A stretch of DNA of 64,000 bases from Trujillonella humicola (GCF_046233715.1 NZ_JBJNRJ010000017.1:1-64000); one strand, 5' to 3'; positions 27,026 through 37,630 are shown, counted from the first letter of the stretch. Notes: generated by a model from the letters alone, not told the origin. Numbers and translations: made by a program.

Positions 27026-27544
27026 TCACAGCCGGTGGAGGAGCAGGACCTCGTCGCGGTCGTCGCCCGCGGCGACCCGGATCGCGCCGGGCATCCGGCC
27101 GAAGACCTGGTAGCCCAGGCCCTCGTAGAAGCCCTCCAGGCCGTACCCCCCACGCACGGTCAGGTGCAGGAACTCCAGGCCCCGGGACCGGGCGACGTCG
27201 TGCACGCCGGCCATCAGCACCCGGCCCAGGCCCTGCCCCTGGCGGTCCGGGTGCACCTGCACCCGGAGCACAGTCGCCCAGTGCCGGCGCAGCGGGCTGA
27301 GCGAGGTCGAGAGGACGGCGAAGCCGGCCACCTCGCCGTCGACCCGCAGCAGGCACAGCGTCTGCGTGCCGGCGTGCACCCGCTCGACGAGGGCGTCCAG
27401 GAGCGGGACGACGACGTCCGGCGTGACGGGGGCGACGAAGCCGACCGCACCGCCGGCGTTGGTCACCGCGGTCCACAGGTCGAGCAGGGTGGCGCGGAGG
27501 TCGCCGTCCACCTCGGTGGACGTGGTGACCTCGGCGCGCGGCAT
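27026..27544 (-). CDS. GNAT-family N-acetyltransferase
   Basis: A 172-residue single-domain GNAT. LRVQVHPDRQGQGLGRVLMA is the acetyl-CoA-binding motif A (Q-G-Q-G-L-G). LHLTVRGGYGLEGFYEGLGY is the motif B region. Start ATG 27544 with GGGAGGA seven bases upstream. It is convergent with katE and divergent from the M1 peptidase gene. Substrate unknown. Confidence 0.85.
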   Translation of the reverse strand: MPRAEVTTSTEVDGDLRATLLDLWTAVTNAGGAVGFVAPVTPDVVVPLLDALVERVHAGTQTLCLLRVDGEVAGFAVLSTSLSPLRRHWATVLRVQVHPDRQGQGLGRVLMAGVHDVARSRGLEFLHLTVRGGYGLEGFYEGLGYQVFGRMPGAIRVAAGDDRDEVLLLHRL

Positions 27545-27669
27545 ACCGTGATCCTCCCGCCCCCCGGCGGCGGGGCCGCGCGCGCCCCCCTGGGCAGCCG
27601 TGCGGGGATGGTGCAGGCTGCGCCGGCCGTCGTGCACGACGGACGGCCGACGACGGACGGGGAGCACGC

Positions 27670-29127
27670 GTGTCACGTGGGCGACGGGCACGGGCCTGGG
27701 CGACGGCGCTCATCGGTGTGTTCCTGGTGGCGGCCGGCTGCACCACCGGGGTCGCGGGCACCGCCACGCCGGCCGGGACCCCGGGGGCCGACGGTTTCGG
27801 AGACCCGTACTTCCCGCAGGACGGCAACGGCGGGTACGACGTCGACAGCTACGCCCTCGACCTGCGCTTCGACCCCGGCTCCGACGTGCTGAGCGGCACG
27901 GCCACCGTCGTCGCCACCGCCACGCAGAGCCTGTCGGCGTTCAACCTCGACCTGTTCGGCTTCGAGGTCTCCTCGGTCACCGTGGACGGCGAGGAGGCCG
28001 AGGTCGCGCGCGCCGGCGGGGAGCTCACCGTCACCCCGCCCGCCGACGTGCCCGCCGGCTCGGCGTTCACGACCGTCGTGACCTACGAGGGGGTCCCCGA
28101 GCCGCTGGACGACGGCCTCGGTCCCGCCGGCTTCCTCCAGACCGACGACGGCGCGCTCGCCGTCGGGCAGCCCGACGTCGCGGCCAGCTGGTTCCCGGTC
28201 AACGACCACCCGGCCGACGCGGCGACCGTCGAGGTCTCGGTGGCGGTGCCCGAGGGGCTGGAGGCGCTCTCCAACGGCGCGCTGGTCGGCTCCACCACCG
28301 AGGACGGCTGGACCACCTGGGAGTGGGCGGCCGAGGAACCGATGGCCCCCTACCTCGTGATGCTCGCCGTCGGCGAGTTCGACATCGACGAGTACGAGGA
28401 GGGCGGCATCCGCTACTGGGACGCCGTCGACCCGGCACTGGCCGACCGGCAGGCCTCGGGCTCGGCGTCGGTGGCCGACGTGGCCCGCGACTCCCTCGCC
28501 CTCCAGCCCGAGGCGATCGCCGTCCTCGAGGAGTGGTTCGGCCCCTACCCGTTCGGGGTGGCCGGCGGCATCGTCGACGACGTCCCCGACCTCGGGTTCG
28601 CGCTGGAGAACCAGACGCGGCCGGTCTACTCCCCGGTCTTCTTCGACGACACCGACTCCGGCGCGGCGGTGGTGGTGCACGAGCTGGCGCACCAGTGGGC
28701 CGGGGACAGCGTCCGCCTGGCCGGCTGGCAGCACATCTGGCTCAACGAGGGCTTCGCCACCTACGCCGAGTGGCTGTGGGCCGACAGCCAGGGGACGGGC
28801 ACGCCGCAGGAGGCGTTCGACCAGATCGCCGAGGTGCCCGCGGGCAACCGCTTCTGGCAGGTCGCGATCGGCGATCCCGGTCCGGAGTCCGACGGGCTGT
28901 TCTCCGAGGCCGTGTACTACCGCGGCGCCATGACGGTGCACGCGCTGCGGCTGGAGGTCGGCGAGGAGGCGTTCGCGGAGATCGTCCGCCGGTGGTTCGA
29001 CTCCCGGGCCGGGGAGGCGGTCACCACCGACGACTTCGTGGCGCTGGCCGAGGAGGTCTCCGGGCAGCAGCTCGACGGGTTCTTCGCCGAGTGGCTGGGC
29101 GAGGGCAAGCCCGCCTCCCTCGGGTGA
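27670..29127 (+). CDS. M1-family zinc metallopeptidase, lipoprotein
   Basis: A 485-residue aminopeptidase-N-like enzyme, short compared with classical PepN because only the N-terminal saddle and catalytic domains are present. A lipobox VAAGC near residue 24 anchors it outside the membrane. The zinc site is HELAH at residues 337-341, with the third ligand Glu360 in LNEGFATYAEW. ALENQTRP precedes it in place of the GAMEN substrate loop, which is common in this bacterial subgroup. It probably trims extracellular peptides, possibly feeding importers like the one in this window. The GTG at 27670 has GGGGAG upstream. Confidence 0.9.
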   Translation: MSRGRRARAWATALIGVFLVAAGCTTGVAGTATPAGTPGADGFGDPYFPQDGNGGYDVDSYALDLRFDPGSDVLSGTATVVATATQSLSAFNLDLFGFEVSSVTVDGEEAEVARAGGELTVTPPADVPAGSAFTTVVTYEGVPEPLDDGLGPAGFLQTDDGALAVGQPDVAASWFPVNDHPADAATVEVSVAVPEGLEALSNGALVGSTTEDGWTTWEWAAEEPMAPYLVMLAVGEFDIDEYEEGGIRYWDAVDPALADRQASGSASVADVARDSLALQPEAIAVLEEWFGPYPFGVAGGIVDDVPDLGFALENQTRPVYSPVFFDDTDSGAAVVVHELAHQWAGDSVRLAGWQHIWLNEGFATYAEWLWADSQGTGTPQEAFDQIAEVPAGNRFWQVAIGDPGPESDGLFSEAVYYRGAMTVHALRLEVGEEAFAEIVRRWFDSRAGEAVTTDDFVALAEEVSGQQLDGFFAEWLGEGKPASLG

Positions 29128-29130
29128 GGG

Positions 29131-29853
29131 CTAGCCGGAGGGGCCGAAGCGCTCCACCCGGATGTCCGGCGCCGGCACGCCCAGCCCGGTGAGCACCCGG
29201 GTCGCGGCCTCGGCGAAGGGCGTCGAGCCGCACACGAAGACGTCCTGCCCCGGCTCCCACAGCGGCACGAGGTCGGCGGCCGTCAGCCGCCCGGGCGGGC
29301 GGATGCCCCAGGGCTCCCGCGTCGTGAGCACGACCGCGCCCGCCGCCTCCAGCTCGGCGAGGTAGGGGAGCTCGGCGCGGGTGCGGGTGGACACGGCGAG
29401 CCGCAGCAGCTCCGGGCGGCCCAGCTCGGCGGCGGTGCGCACCATCGACACGAACGGGACGACGCCGGTGCCGCCACCGACCAGCAGCGCCGGGGACCCG
29501 CCCTCCCAGACGAACCACCCGCCGATCGGCCCCCGCACCTCCAGCTCGTCACCGGGCTCCACGACGTCGGCGAGGTAGGTGGACACCTCGCCGTCGTCCA
29601 GCCGCTCGACCAGCAGCTCCACCAGCGGGTCGCCCGGGGACGACGCCAGCGAGTAGGAGCGCTGCGCCCGGTAGCCGTCCTCGGCGGTCAGCCGGACGAC
29701 GTAGTGCTGGCCGGCGAGGTGGTCGGTGCGATCGGGCACCTCCAGGCGGAGCCGGACGGTGCGCGCGGTGGGACGGACCACCTCGCGCACCGTCGCCGTC
29801 CGCCAGCCGCCGGCCGGGGCGCGCCGGCCGGCGCCCAGCATCGGGCCGGTCAC
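29131..29853 (-). CDS. FAD/NAD(P)-binding oxidoreductase (FNR-like flavin reductase)
   Basis: A 240-residue ferredoxin-NADP reductase-fold protein. RSYSLASSP is the FAD-binding RxYS motif, GGGTGVVPFVSM the pyrophosphate/nicotinamide site and VFVCGSTPFAEAATRVL the C-terminal CGxx motif. No Fe-S domain is attached. The GTG start lies four bases after the stop of the molybdenum oxidoreductase gene, so the two form an operon. The reductase most likely supplies or accepts electrons for that partner. Confidence 0.88.
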   Translation of the reverse strand: MTGPMLGAGRRAPAGGWRTATVREVVRPTARTVRLRLEVPDRTDHLAGQHYVVRLTAEDGYRAQRSYSLASSPGDPLVELLVERLDDGEVSTYLADVVEPGDELEVRGPIGGWFVWEGGSPALLVGGGTGVVPFVSMVRTAAELGRPELLRLAVSTRTRAELPYLAELEAAGAVVLTTREPWGIRPPGRLTAADLVPLWEPGQDVFVCGSTPFAEAATRVLTGLGVPAPDIRVERFGPSG

Positions 29854-29857
29854 CGGC

Positions 29858-30466
29858 TCAGTCGCCCTGGTAGCGCTGCTCGAGCCACGGGTCGCCGCGG
29901 TCGTGGTAGCCGTTCTGCTCCCAGAAGCCCTGCTGGTCGCGGTTCATCAGGGTCAGGCGGGTGACCCACTTGGCGCTCTTCCAGAAGTACAGGTGCGGCA
30001 CGAGCAGCCGCACGGGCCCACCGTGCTCGATCGGCAGCGGCGCGCCGTCGTATTCCCAGACCACCCACGCCTTGCCGCCGGTGACGTCGGCCAGCGGCAG
30101 GTTGGTCGTGTAGCCGGTCTTCGACGTGGCCATGACGAAGTGCGCCTCGGCCGTCGGGCGCGCGGCCTCCAGCAGGGTGTCGACGCTGATGCCGGCGAAG
30201 AACGTGTCGAACTTCGACCACGTCGTCACGCAGTGGATGTCGCCGCGGTACTCGGAGCGGGGCAGCGCGTGCGCCTCGTCCCAGCTCCACGTCGTGGGCT
30301 GCTCCACCCGCCCGTCGACGGTGATGCTCCAGGTCTCGGGGCTGATCCGCGGAGTGGGCTCGGCGGTGAGCACCGGCCAGTCCTTGCCGGCGTCGTACTG
30401 GCCCGGGGGCAGCCGCGGGTCGCGCTCGCGGCGGCGGCCCAGGAAGCCGCGGGTGGGTCCTGCCAC
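29858..30466 (-). CDS. Sulfite oxidase-like molybdopterin oxidoreductase (cytoplasmic)
   Basis: A 202-residue protein of the sulfite oxidase/MsrP fold. SEYRGDIHCVTTWSKFD contains the expected molybdenum-ligand Cys79, followed by the family segments GYTTNLPLADV, EHGGPVRLLVPHLYFWKSAKW and GFWEQNGYHDRGDPW. There is no Tat signal, unlike periplasmic MsrP, so it acts in the cytoplasm. The adjacent FNR-like gene is the probable electron partner. Substrate unknown; methionine sulfoxide or a related S/N-oxide are candidates. GTG start at 30466 with a GAGGA site about ten bases upstream. Divergent from sdhC. Confidence 0.88.
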   Translation of the reverse strand: MAGPTRGFLGRRRERDPRLPPGQYDAGKDWPVLTAEPTPRISPETWSITVDGRVEQPTTWSWDEAHALPRSEYRGDIHCVTTWSKFDTFFAGISVDTLLEAARPTAEAHFVMATSKTGYTTNLPLADVTGGKAWVVWEYDGAPLPIEHGGPVRLLVPHLYFWKSAKWVTRLTLMNRDQQGFWEQNGYHDRGDPWLEQRYQGD

Positions 30467-30576
30467 GGTCGTCGTCCTCTCCTCGTCGTGCTCCCAGCCT
30501 GCCCCACGGCGCCGGGCGCGCGCGTGCCAGGTAACGATTCGGGAACCGACCGACGATTGGACCGCTCACACGGCCA

Positions 30577-30595
30577 TTAGGCAAGCCTTACATGA
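30577..30595. promoter_or_regulatory. IdeR/DtxR-like iron box upstream of sdhCAB
   Basis: TTAGGCAAGCCTTACATGA matches the IdeR/DtxR consensus TWAGGTWAGSCTWACCTWA at 16 of 19 positions, including the central AGSCT core and both flanking half-site cores (TWAGG, with one mismatch in the second). It stands alone in AT-richer sequence within a GC-rich region, 62 bases before the sdhC start and 110 bases from the divergent molybdenum enzyme gene. It may connect iron status with the iron-rich succinate dehydrogenase. Binding has not been shown. Confidence 0.5.
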
Positions 30596-30656
30596 GCTGA
30601 GTCACCCCGTGTTTACCTGGCCGCAAAGGGGTGGGGGTCCTACCTTCGTGCCTGTG

Positions 30657-31358
30657 GTGACGGTGACGACGCAGTCCGGCCAGCGCAGGGCGCCCAAGGC
30701 CGCGAAGACCAACTCGGTCTTCAAGAAGGTGGTCATGGCGGTCAGCGGCATCATCCTGGTGCTGTACCTGATCGCGCACATGATCGGGAACCTCAAGGCC
30801 TTCTCGGGGGCCGAGGAGTTCAACGACTACTCCGGGTGGATCCGCACCATCGGCAACCCGGCGCTGCCGGGCGCGACCGCGCTGTGGGTCATCCGCATCG
30901 TCCTGCTGGTCGCCGTCGCGGCGCACATCTGGGCCGCGGTCTCGCTGTGGCGGCAGGCCAAGCGGGCGCGCCCCCAGGGCTACGTGACCAAGAAGGCCAA
31001 CGCGCAGAGCTACGCCTCCCGGACGATGCGCTGGGGCGGCGTGATCATCGCCGCCTTCGTCATCTGGCACCTGCTCGACCTCACCTGGGGCACGGTCAAC
31101 AGCCAGGGCGACGCCGAGCCCTACGACCGCCTGGTCGCCAGCTTCTCCAACCCGGTGTCCACCGCCTTCTACGCGATCGCGGTGATCCTGGTGGGCATGC
31201 ACCTGCGGCACGGCATCTGGAGCGCGACCCAGACGCTGGGGCAGAGCAACCGGCGCCGCGAGCTCACGGTGAACTACGCCGCGATCGCGATCGCGACCGT
31301 GCTCACCCTCGGCTTCCTGCTCGTGCCCTTCTCCGTCCTCTTCGGTCTGATCGACTAA
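30657..31358 (+). CDS. sdhC: Succinate dehydrogenase/fumarate reductase cytochrome b subunit
   Basis: A 233-residue membrane anchor with five helices that bind b-type heme and menaquinone (B-type complex). Helix 1 is FKKVVMAVSGIILVLYLIAHMIGN, containing a heme His; further candidate heme histidines are in ALWVIRIVLLVAVAAHIWAAV, GVIIAAFVIWHLLDL and VGMHLRHGIWSA. Several GTG starts are possible (30648, 30654, 30657). The last is listed because a GGGG-rich site lies upstream. First gene of sdhCAB, under a promoter with an iron-box-like palindrome. Confidence 0.9.
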   Translation: MTVTTQSGQRRAPKAAKTNSVFKKVVMAVSGIILVLYLIAHMIGNLKAFSGAEEFNDYSGWIRTIGNPALPGATALWVIRIVLLVAVAAHIWAAVSLWRQAKRARPQGYVTKKANAQSYASRTMRWGGVIIAAFVIWHLLDLTWGTVNSQGDAEPYDRLVASFSNPVSTAFYAIAVILVGMHLRHGIWSATQTLGQSNRRRELTVNYAAIAIATVLTLGFLLVPFSVLFGLID

Positions 31359-31370
31359 GGATCCCCAGGC

Positions 31371-33317
<1,947 letters not shown>

Positions 33318-33336
33318 CGAACCAGCGGAGCCAGCG

Positions 33337-34167
33337 ATGACGATGACCGAGGACGGCCCCCGGGCCGCCACCGCGCCCCACGAGGAGCGCACCATGCGGC
33401 TGACGCTGCGCGTCTGGCGCCAGCCCGACGCCGCCTCCCCCGGCAAGATGGTCACCTACCGGCTGGACGACGTCTCGCCGGACATGTCCTTCCTCGAGAT
33501 GCTCGACGTCCTCAACGAGCAGCTCATCATGGACGGTCAGGACCCGGTGGCCTTCGACCACGACTGCCGCGAGGGTATCTGCGGCATGTGCGGCGTCATG
33601 ATCAACGGGCGGGCGCACGGGAACGGCATGCACGACGGCGCCGTCCAGACCACGACGTGCCAGCTGCACATGCGGTCGTTCAAGGACGGCGACACGATCG
33701 ACATCGAGCCGTGGCGCGCGACGGCCTTCCCGGTGATCAAGGACCTCGCCGTGGACCGGCGGTCCTTCGACCGGATCATCCAGGCCGGCGGCTACATCAG
33801 CGTGCCGACCGGGACCGCCCCCGAGGCGCACGCGACGCCGGTGCCGAAGAAGGACGCCGACAACGCCTTCGACGCGGCCACCTGCATCGGCTGCGGCGCC
33901 TGCGTGGCCGCGTGCCCGAACGCCTCCTCGATGCTGTTCACCGCGGCCAAGGTGACCCACCTGGGCCTGCTGCCCCAGGGCCAGCCCGAGCGCGACGACC
34001 GGGTGGTCAACATGGTCGCCCAGCAGGACCGCGAGGGCTTCGGCGGCTGCACCAACATCGGCGAGTGCTCCGCCGCCTGCCCGAAGGGCATCTCGATGGA
34101 GACCATCTCGCGGCTCAACCACGACCTGCTCGGCGCCCTGCGCGCCGGCGCCCGGCCGAAGAGCTAG
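33337..34167 (+). CDS. sdhB: Succinate dehydrogenase/fumarate reductase iron-sulfur subunit
   Basis: A 276-residue electron-transfer subunit. The [2Fe-2S] ligands are in DCREGICGMCGVMIN and TTTCQLHM. The [4Fe-4S] and [3Fe-4S] sites are TCIGCGACVAACP and CTNIGECSAACPKGISM. The start at 33337 leaves about 19 extra residues; an internal ATG at residue 20 (MRLTLRVWRQ) gives the usual N terminus and cannot be excluded. A 19-base gap separates it from sdhA. A hairpin repeat follows its stop. Confidence 0.95.
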   Translation: MTMTEDGPRAATAPHEERTMRLTLRVWRQPDAASPGKMVTYRLDDVSPDMSFLEMLDVLNEQLIMDGQDPVAFDHDCREGICGMCGVMINGRAHGNGMHDGAVQTTTCQLHMRSFKDGDTIDIEPWRATAFPVIKDLAVDRRSFDRIIQAGGYISVPTGTAPEAHATPVPKKDADNAFDAATCIGCGACVAACPNASSMLFTAAKVTHLGLLPQGQPERDDRVVNMVAQQDREGFGGCTNIGECSAACPKGISMETISRLNHDLLGALRAGARPKS

Positions 34168-34182
34168 TCCCCGGCCCGCGTC

Positions 34183-34231
34183 CCGGGCAATTGCGTGCTC
34201 CTGCTCCGTGCAGAAGTGCGCAGTTGCCCGG
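34183..34231. repeat. Intergenic hairpin repeat (family copy 1)
   Basis: Thirteen-base arms (34183-34195 and 34219-34231, one mismatch) between the convergent sdhB and thiolase genes. A small inner CTGC/GCAG stem lies in the loop. It can act as a bidirectional terminator. Its core at 34201-34219 is almost identical (18 of 19) to the hairpin at 50219-50265, which marks it as a dispersed repeat rather than a unique terminator. Confidence 0.7.
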
Positions 34232-34236
34232 AGGGG

Positions 34237-35439
34237 TCAGCGGTCGAGGCGCTCGAGGACCGTCGCGTTGGCCAGCCCGCCGGCCTCGCACATGGTCTGC
34301 AGCCCGTAGCGGGCCCCGCGCTGGTGGAGGGTGTCGACCAGCGTCGTCATGATCCGCGCACCGCTGGCCCCCAGCGGGTGACCGATCGAGATGCCGCCGC
34401 CGTTGACGTTCACCTTGTCGGTGGTCACGCCGGTCTCCGCCTGCCAGGCGAGGACGACGGACGCGAAGGCCTCGTTGACCTCGAACAGGTCGACGTCGCC
34501 GATCGAGAGGCCGGCCCGGCGCAGCGCCTTCGCCGTGGCAGGGACGACGGCGGTGAGCATCAGCAGCGGGTCGTCGCCGACGACGGTCGTCGTGTGGATC
34601 CGCGCGCGGGGGCGCAGCCCCAGCTCGCGCGCCTTCTCGCTGGTGGTGACCAGCAGCGCGGCGGCGCCGTCGTTGAGCGGACTGCTGTTGCCGGGGGTGA
34701 CCTTCCAGCCGATCTCGGGGAAGCGGGCCGCGACGCGCTCGTCGTAGAAGGCCGGGCGCAGCCGGGCCAGGGTCTCCAGGTCGGTGCCCGGCCGGACCGT
34801 CTCGTCCGTGGTGACCAGGGCCAGCGAGCCGTCGGACCGCCGCGCCTTGACCGGCACGACCTGGTCGGCGAACAGCCCGCCGGCCCACGCCTCGGCGGCG
34901 CGGGCATGGCTGCGGGCGGCGTAGGCGTCCAACTGCGACCGGGACAGGCCCCAGCGGGCCGCGATGAGCTCGGCGGCCACGCCCTGCCCGACCCCGCCCT
35001 CGGGGTAGCGGGCGGCGTAGCGCTCCCCCATCACGTCCTCGGCGCCGCGGGCGGCGCTGCCCATCGGGACCCGGCTCATCGACTCGACCCCGCCGACGAC
35101 CGCGACGTCGTAGGCGCCGGAGATCACCCCCTGGGCGGCGAAGTGCACCGCCTGCTGGCTGCTGCCGCACTGCCGGTCCACGGTCGTGGCCGGCACCTGC
35201 TCGGGGAAGCCGGCACCGAGGGCCGCGCGCCGGGCGATGTTGGCGGCCTGCTCCCCCGCCTGGGACACGCACCCGACGATCACGTCGTCCACCACGGCCG
35301 GGTCGACGCCGGACCGCTCCACGAGGCTCTCCAGCACCCCCGCGAGCAGATCGGCGGGGTGGACCCCCGACAGCAACCCCCCGGGCTTGCCCTTGCCGAC
35401 CGGCGTCCGGACGGCCTCGACGATCACCGCGTCCCGCAT
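34237..35439 (-). CDS. Acetyl-CoA C-acyltransferase (thiolase)
   Basis: A 400-residue thiolase acting in fatty-acid or related acyl-CoA breakdown, or condensation. The nucleophile Cys91 is in DRQCGSSQQAVHFA. VNVNGGGISIGHPLGASGAR supplies the catalytic His. TMCEAGGLANATVLERL has the proton-shuttling Cys near the C terminus. The ATG at 35439 has a CAGGAGG site upstream. It is divergent from an HxlR regulator, with two palindromes in the shared promoter, so regulation by that protein is likely. Confidence 0.92.
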   Translation of the reverse strand: MRDAVIVEAVRTPVGKGKPGGLLSGVHPADLLAGVLESLVERSGVDPAVVDDVIVGCVSQAGEQAANIARRAALGAGFPEQVPATTVDRQCGSSQQAVHFAAQGVISGAYDVAVVGGVESMSRVPMGSAARGAEDVMGERYAARYPEGGVGQGVAAELIAARWGLSRSQLDAYAARSHARAAEAWAGGLFADQVVPVKARRSDGSLALVTTDETVRPGTDLETLARLRPAFYDERVAARFPEIGWKVTPGNSSPLNDGAAALLVTTSEKARELGLRPRARIHTTTVVGDDPLLMLTAVVPATAKALRRAGLSIGDVDLFEVNEAFASVVLAWQAETGVTTDKVNVNGGGISIGHPLGASGARIMTTLVDTLHQRGARYGLQTMCEAGGLANATVLERLDR

Positions 35440-35454
35440 TCCCGGGCCTCCTGG

Positions 35455-35510
35455 GTTGGGATGTCCAACTGACAGCGCGACGGTAGCGCGCGTTGGTTTG
35501 ATGTGCAAAC
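35455..35510. promoter_or_regulatory. Paired inverted repeats, candidate HxlR operators
   Basis: Two 15-base dyads with the same five-base spacer: GTTGGGATGTCCAAC (35455-35469) and GTTTGATGTGCAAAC (35496-35510). Their centres are 41 bases apart, close to four helical turns. They fill the thiolase/HxlR divergent promoter, where the regulator's own operator would be expected. Confidence 0.55.
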
Positions 35511-35518
35511 CTGGGGTC

Positions 35519-36040
35519 ATGACCGCCGCCGTCGACCTGGCCGGGCTGCCCGGCCGCCCCTGCTCGATCGCCGCCGCCCTGGAGCTGGTCGGCGAGCGCT
35601 GGTCCCTGCTCGTCATCCGGGAGGTGTCGCTGGGCAACCACCGCTTCAGCGACATCGTGCGCGGCACCGGCGCCCCGCGGGACCGGCTCACCGCCCGGCT
35701 GAACGCCCTGGTGGCCGCCGGCGTGCTGGAGAAGCGGCCCTACAGCGACGCGCCGCCGCGGTCGGGGTACCACCTGACCGCGTCCGGCCGGGACCTGCTG
35801 CCGGTGCTGCAGGCGCTGCTGCAGTGGGGCAACCGCTGGGCCACCGACGAGCCACCCGTGCGCCTGGTGCACGCCCCCGGCGACCACGAGGCGCACGAGG
35901 TCGACGCCGAGTGGGTGTGCCGCACGTGCGGCGAGCCGGTGGCGGGGTCGCGGGTGACCCGCGAGCTCACCCCCGCCGGCCGGGTGCTGTCCGGGCTGCC
36001 GGCGCACGAGGACGGGGAGGACGCCGACCGTGACCGTTGA
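35519..36040 (+). CDS. HxlR-family transcriptional regulator
   Basis: A 173-residue winged-helix regulator. GRPCSIAAALELVGERWSLL includes the conserved HxlR Cys. VIREVSLGNHRFSDIVRGTG and DRLTARLNALVAAGVLEKRP form the DNA-binding wing region. The C-terminal extension carries a CxxC pair (EWVCRTCGEPV), possibly a small metal site. ATG 35519 is preferred; an upstream ATG at 35501 lies inside the second operator palindrome. It overlaps the downstream PaaI-type gene by 11 bases and likely controls both flanking transcripts. Confidence 0.85.
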   Translation: MTAAVDLAGLPGRPCSIAAALELVGERWSLLVIREVSLGNHRFSDIVRGTGAPRDRLTARLNALVAAGVLEKRPYSDAPPRSGYHLTASGRDLLPVLQALLQWGNRWATDEPPVRLVHAPGDHEAHEVDAEWVCRTCGEPVAGSRVTRELTPAGRVLSGLPAHEDGEDADRDR

Positions 36041-36566
36041 GCCGGCCGCTGCGACGACCCCCGCGACCTGGGGCGAGCCGCGTTCCCGCACGGTCACCTG
36101 GTTCGACCCGATGGTCACCGCGGCCGGTGCGCTCGAGCGGTCCGGGCTGGAGACCCTCGAGGCGCTGCGTGACGGCGTCCTTCCCCCGCCGCCGATCGTG
36201 CCGCTCGTGCAGATGGACCTGCTCGCCGTCGAGGAGGGCCGCGTCGAGTTCTCCTGCCTGGTCGACGAGTCGGTCTACAACCCGATCGGCGTCGTGCACG
36301 GCGGGCTGGTCTGCACGCTGCTCGACACGGTCGCCGGCTGCGCCGTCCACTCCACGCTGCCGCGCGGCACCGGGTACACGTCCATCGAGCTGAAGGTCAC
36401 CTACCTCCGGGCGGTCACGGCCGCCAGCGGGCCGCTGCGCGCGATCGGCCGCGTCGTCAAGCCCGGGCGCCGGGTCGCCTTCGCCGAGGGCGAGGTGCTC
36501 GACGCAGCGGGCCGGAGCGTGGCCACGGCCTCGAGCTCACTGCTGGTGTTCCCGCTCTCCGGCTGA
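36030..36566 (+). CDS. PaaI-family hotdog thioesterase
   Basis: A 178-residue hotdog-fold acyl-CoA thioesterase. The motif NPIGVVHGGLVCTLLDTVAG is the HGG active-site helix, and GYTSIELKVTYLRAV the following strand. Coupled to the HxlR gene (GTG start inside its end) and near the thiolase, so a role in acyl-CoA turnover controlled by HxlR is plausible. Its last 30 bases overlap the convergent DUF1028 gene. Confidence 0.88.
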   Translation: MTVEPAAATTPATWGEPRSRTVTWFDPMVTAAGALERSGLETLEALRDGVLPPPPIVPLVQMDLLAVEEGRVEFSCLVDESVYNPIGVVHGGLVCTLLDTVAGCAVHSTLPRGTGYTSIELKVTYLRAVTAASGPLRAIGRVVKPGRRVAFAEGEVLDAAGRSVATASSSLLVFPLSG

Positions 36567-37478
36567 GCCGGCGCCGCCGGCCACCCGCTCCGGCAGGATC
36601 CGCGCCATCAGGTCGGCGTCGACCAGGCCGGCGGTGCCGAAGCGACGGCCGATCTCCACGAACTGCGGCGCGGCCCCGGCCAGCTCCGACAACAGCGCCC
36701 TCGCGGCGTCCTCGCGGCCGGCGAGCCCGGCGACGACGGCGCGCCAGAGCACGTGGTCGGGCTCGGTGTCCGGGTCGGGCAGCCGCAGCTCCTCCAGCAC
36801 CCGGTCGGCGGTGACCGGGTCCCCGCCGATGGCCTGCTGGAACGCGCGGACGACGTCCTGGTAGCGCGCCAGCCGGACCACCAGCTCGTCCAGTTCCGCG
36901 ACGGGGTCCTCGGAGTCGTCGACGCGGAGGTCGACCACGGTGTCGTGCCACGGCCGGCCGGTGGGGACGGCGCGGACGACGAACACCGCCGCCGACCGCC
37001 GGCCCCGGACGTCGCCACCGGCGTCCTCCCCGGCGTGCAGCGCCAGCAGCAGCCGGTGGGCCAGCGCCCCCTGCGAGGTCTCGAAGGTGGCGACCATCGA
37101 CTCCCACACCTGCGGGGAGTCGACCATGTTGGCCAGGGCGACGCAGCCCTCCCCCACCTGGTGGCCGGCCTCGGCGACGCAGTTGTCGCCGGTGTAGACG
37201 GCCAGGTCGCCGGAGACGTGCAGGACCGCGACCTGCCGGCGCTCGGGGTGCGGGTCGACGCTGCGCAGCGCGGTGAGCACCTCCTGCGCGGTGAAGCCCC
37301 CGCGCAGCAGGTCCAGCCCGATCTGGCCGTACATCGGTTCGGCCATCGACTGGCTGGCGATGACCCCCTGCCCGGGCAGGGCGTACGGCACGCTGCTGCC
37401 GACGGCGAAGGCCTGCGACTGGGTGGCGACGCCCATCTCCCCGGTCGTGGTGTCCCGGGCGACGATCGAGTAGGTCAC
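36537..37478 (-). CDS. DUF1028 family protein (Ntn-hydrolase-like)
   Basis: A 313-residue DUF1028 protein. It begins TYSIVARDTTTGEMGVATQS, has GQGVIASQSMAEPMYG, and continues with VYTGDNCVAEAGHQVGEGCV. The family has an N-terminal-nucleophile-hydrolase-like fold but no proven reaction. The C-terminal third (about residues 210-300) is a peptidoglycan-binding or TPR-like helical extension found in some members. GTG start at 37478. Convergent overlap with the thioesterase gene. Confidence 0.88.
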   Translation of the reverse strand: MTYSIVARDTTTGEMGVATQSQAFAVGSSVPYALPGQGVIASQSMAEPMYGQIGLDLLRGGFTAQEVLTALRSVDPHPERRQVAVLHVSGDLAVYTGDNCVAEAGHQVGEGCVALANMVDSPQVWESMVATFETSQGALAHRLLLALHAGEDAGGDVRGRRSAAVFVVRAVPTGRPWHDTVVDLRVDDSEDPVAELDELVVRLARYQDVVRAFQQAIGGDPVTADRVLEELRLPDPDTEPDHVLWRAVVAGLAGREDAARALLSELAGAAPQFVEIGRRFGTAGLVDADLMARILPERVAGGAGSAGEREHQQ

Positions 37479-37630
37479 GCCCTGCCGCCTGCCCGCGCCG
37501 GGTCACCGGTCAAACACCGACCCGGTCCTGCGGAGATCTTGCGGGATCGCGGCGGGCGGCCTGCGGTTCGGCGCCCAGAGTCCTCCCTGCCGGCGCAGAC
37601 AGCCGCCGCCACGGACCGGAGGAACCCGAG

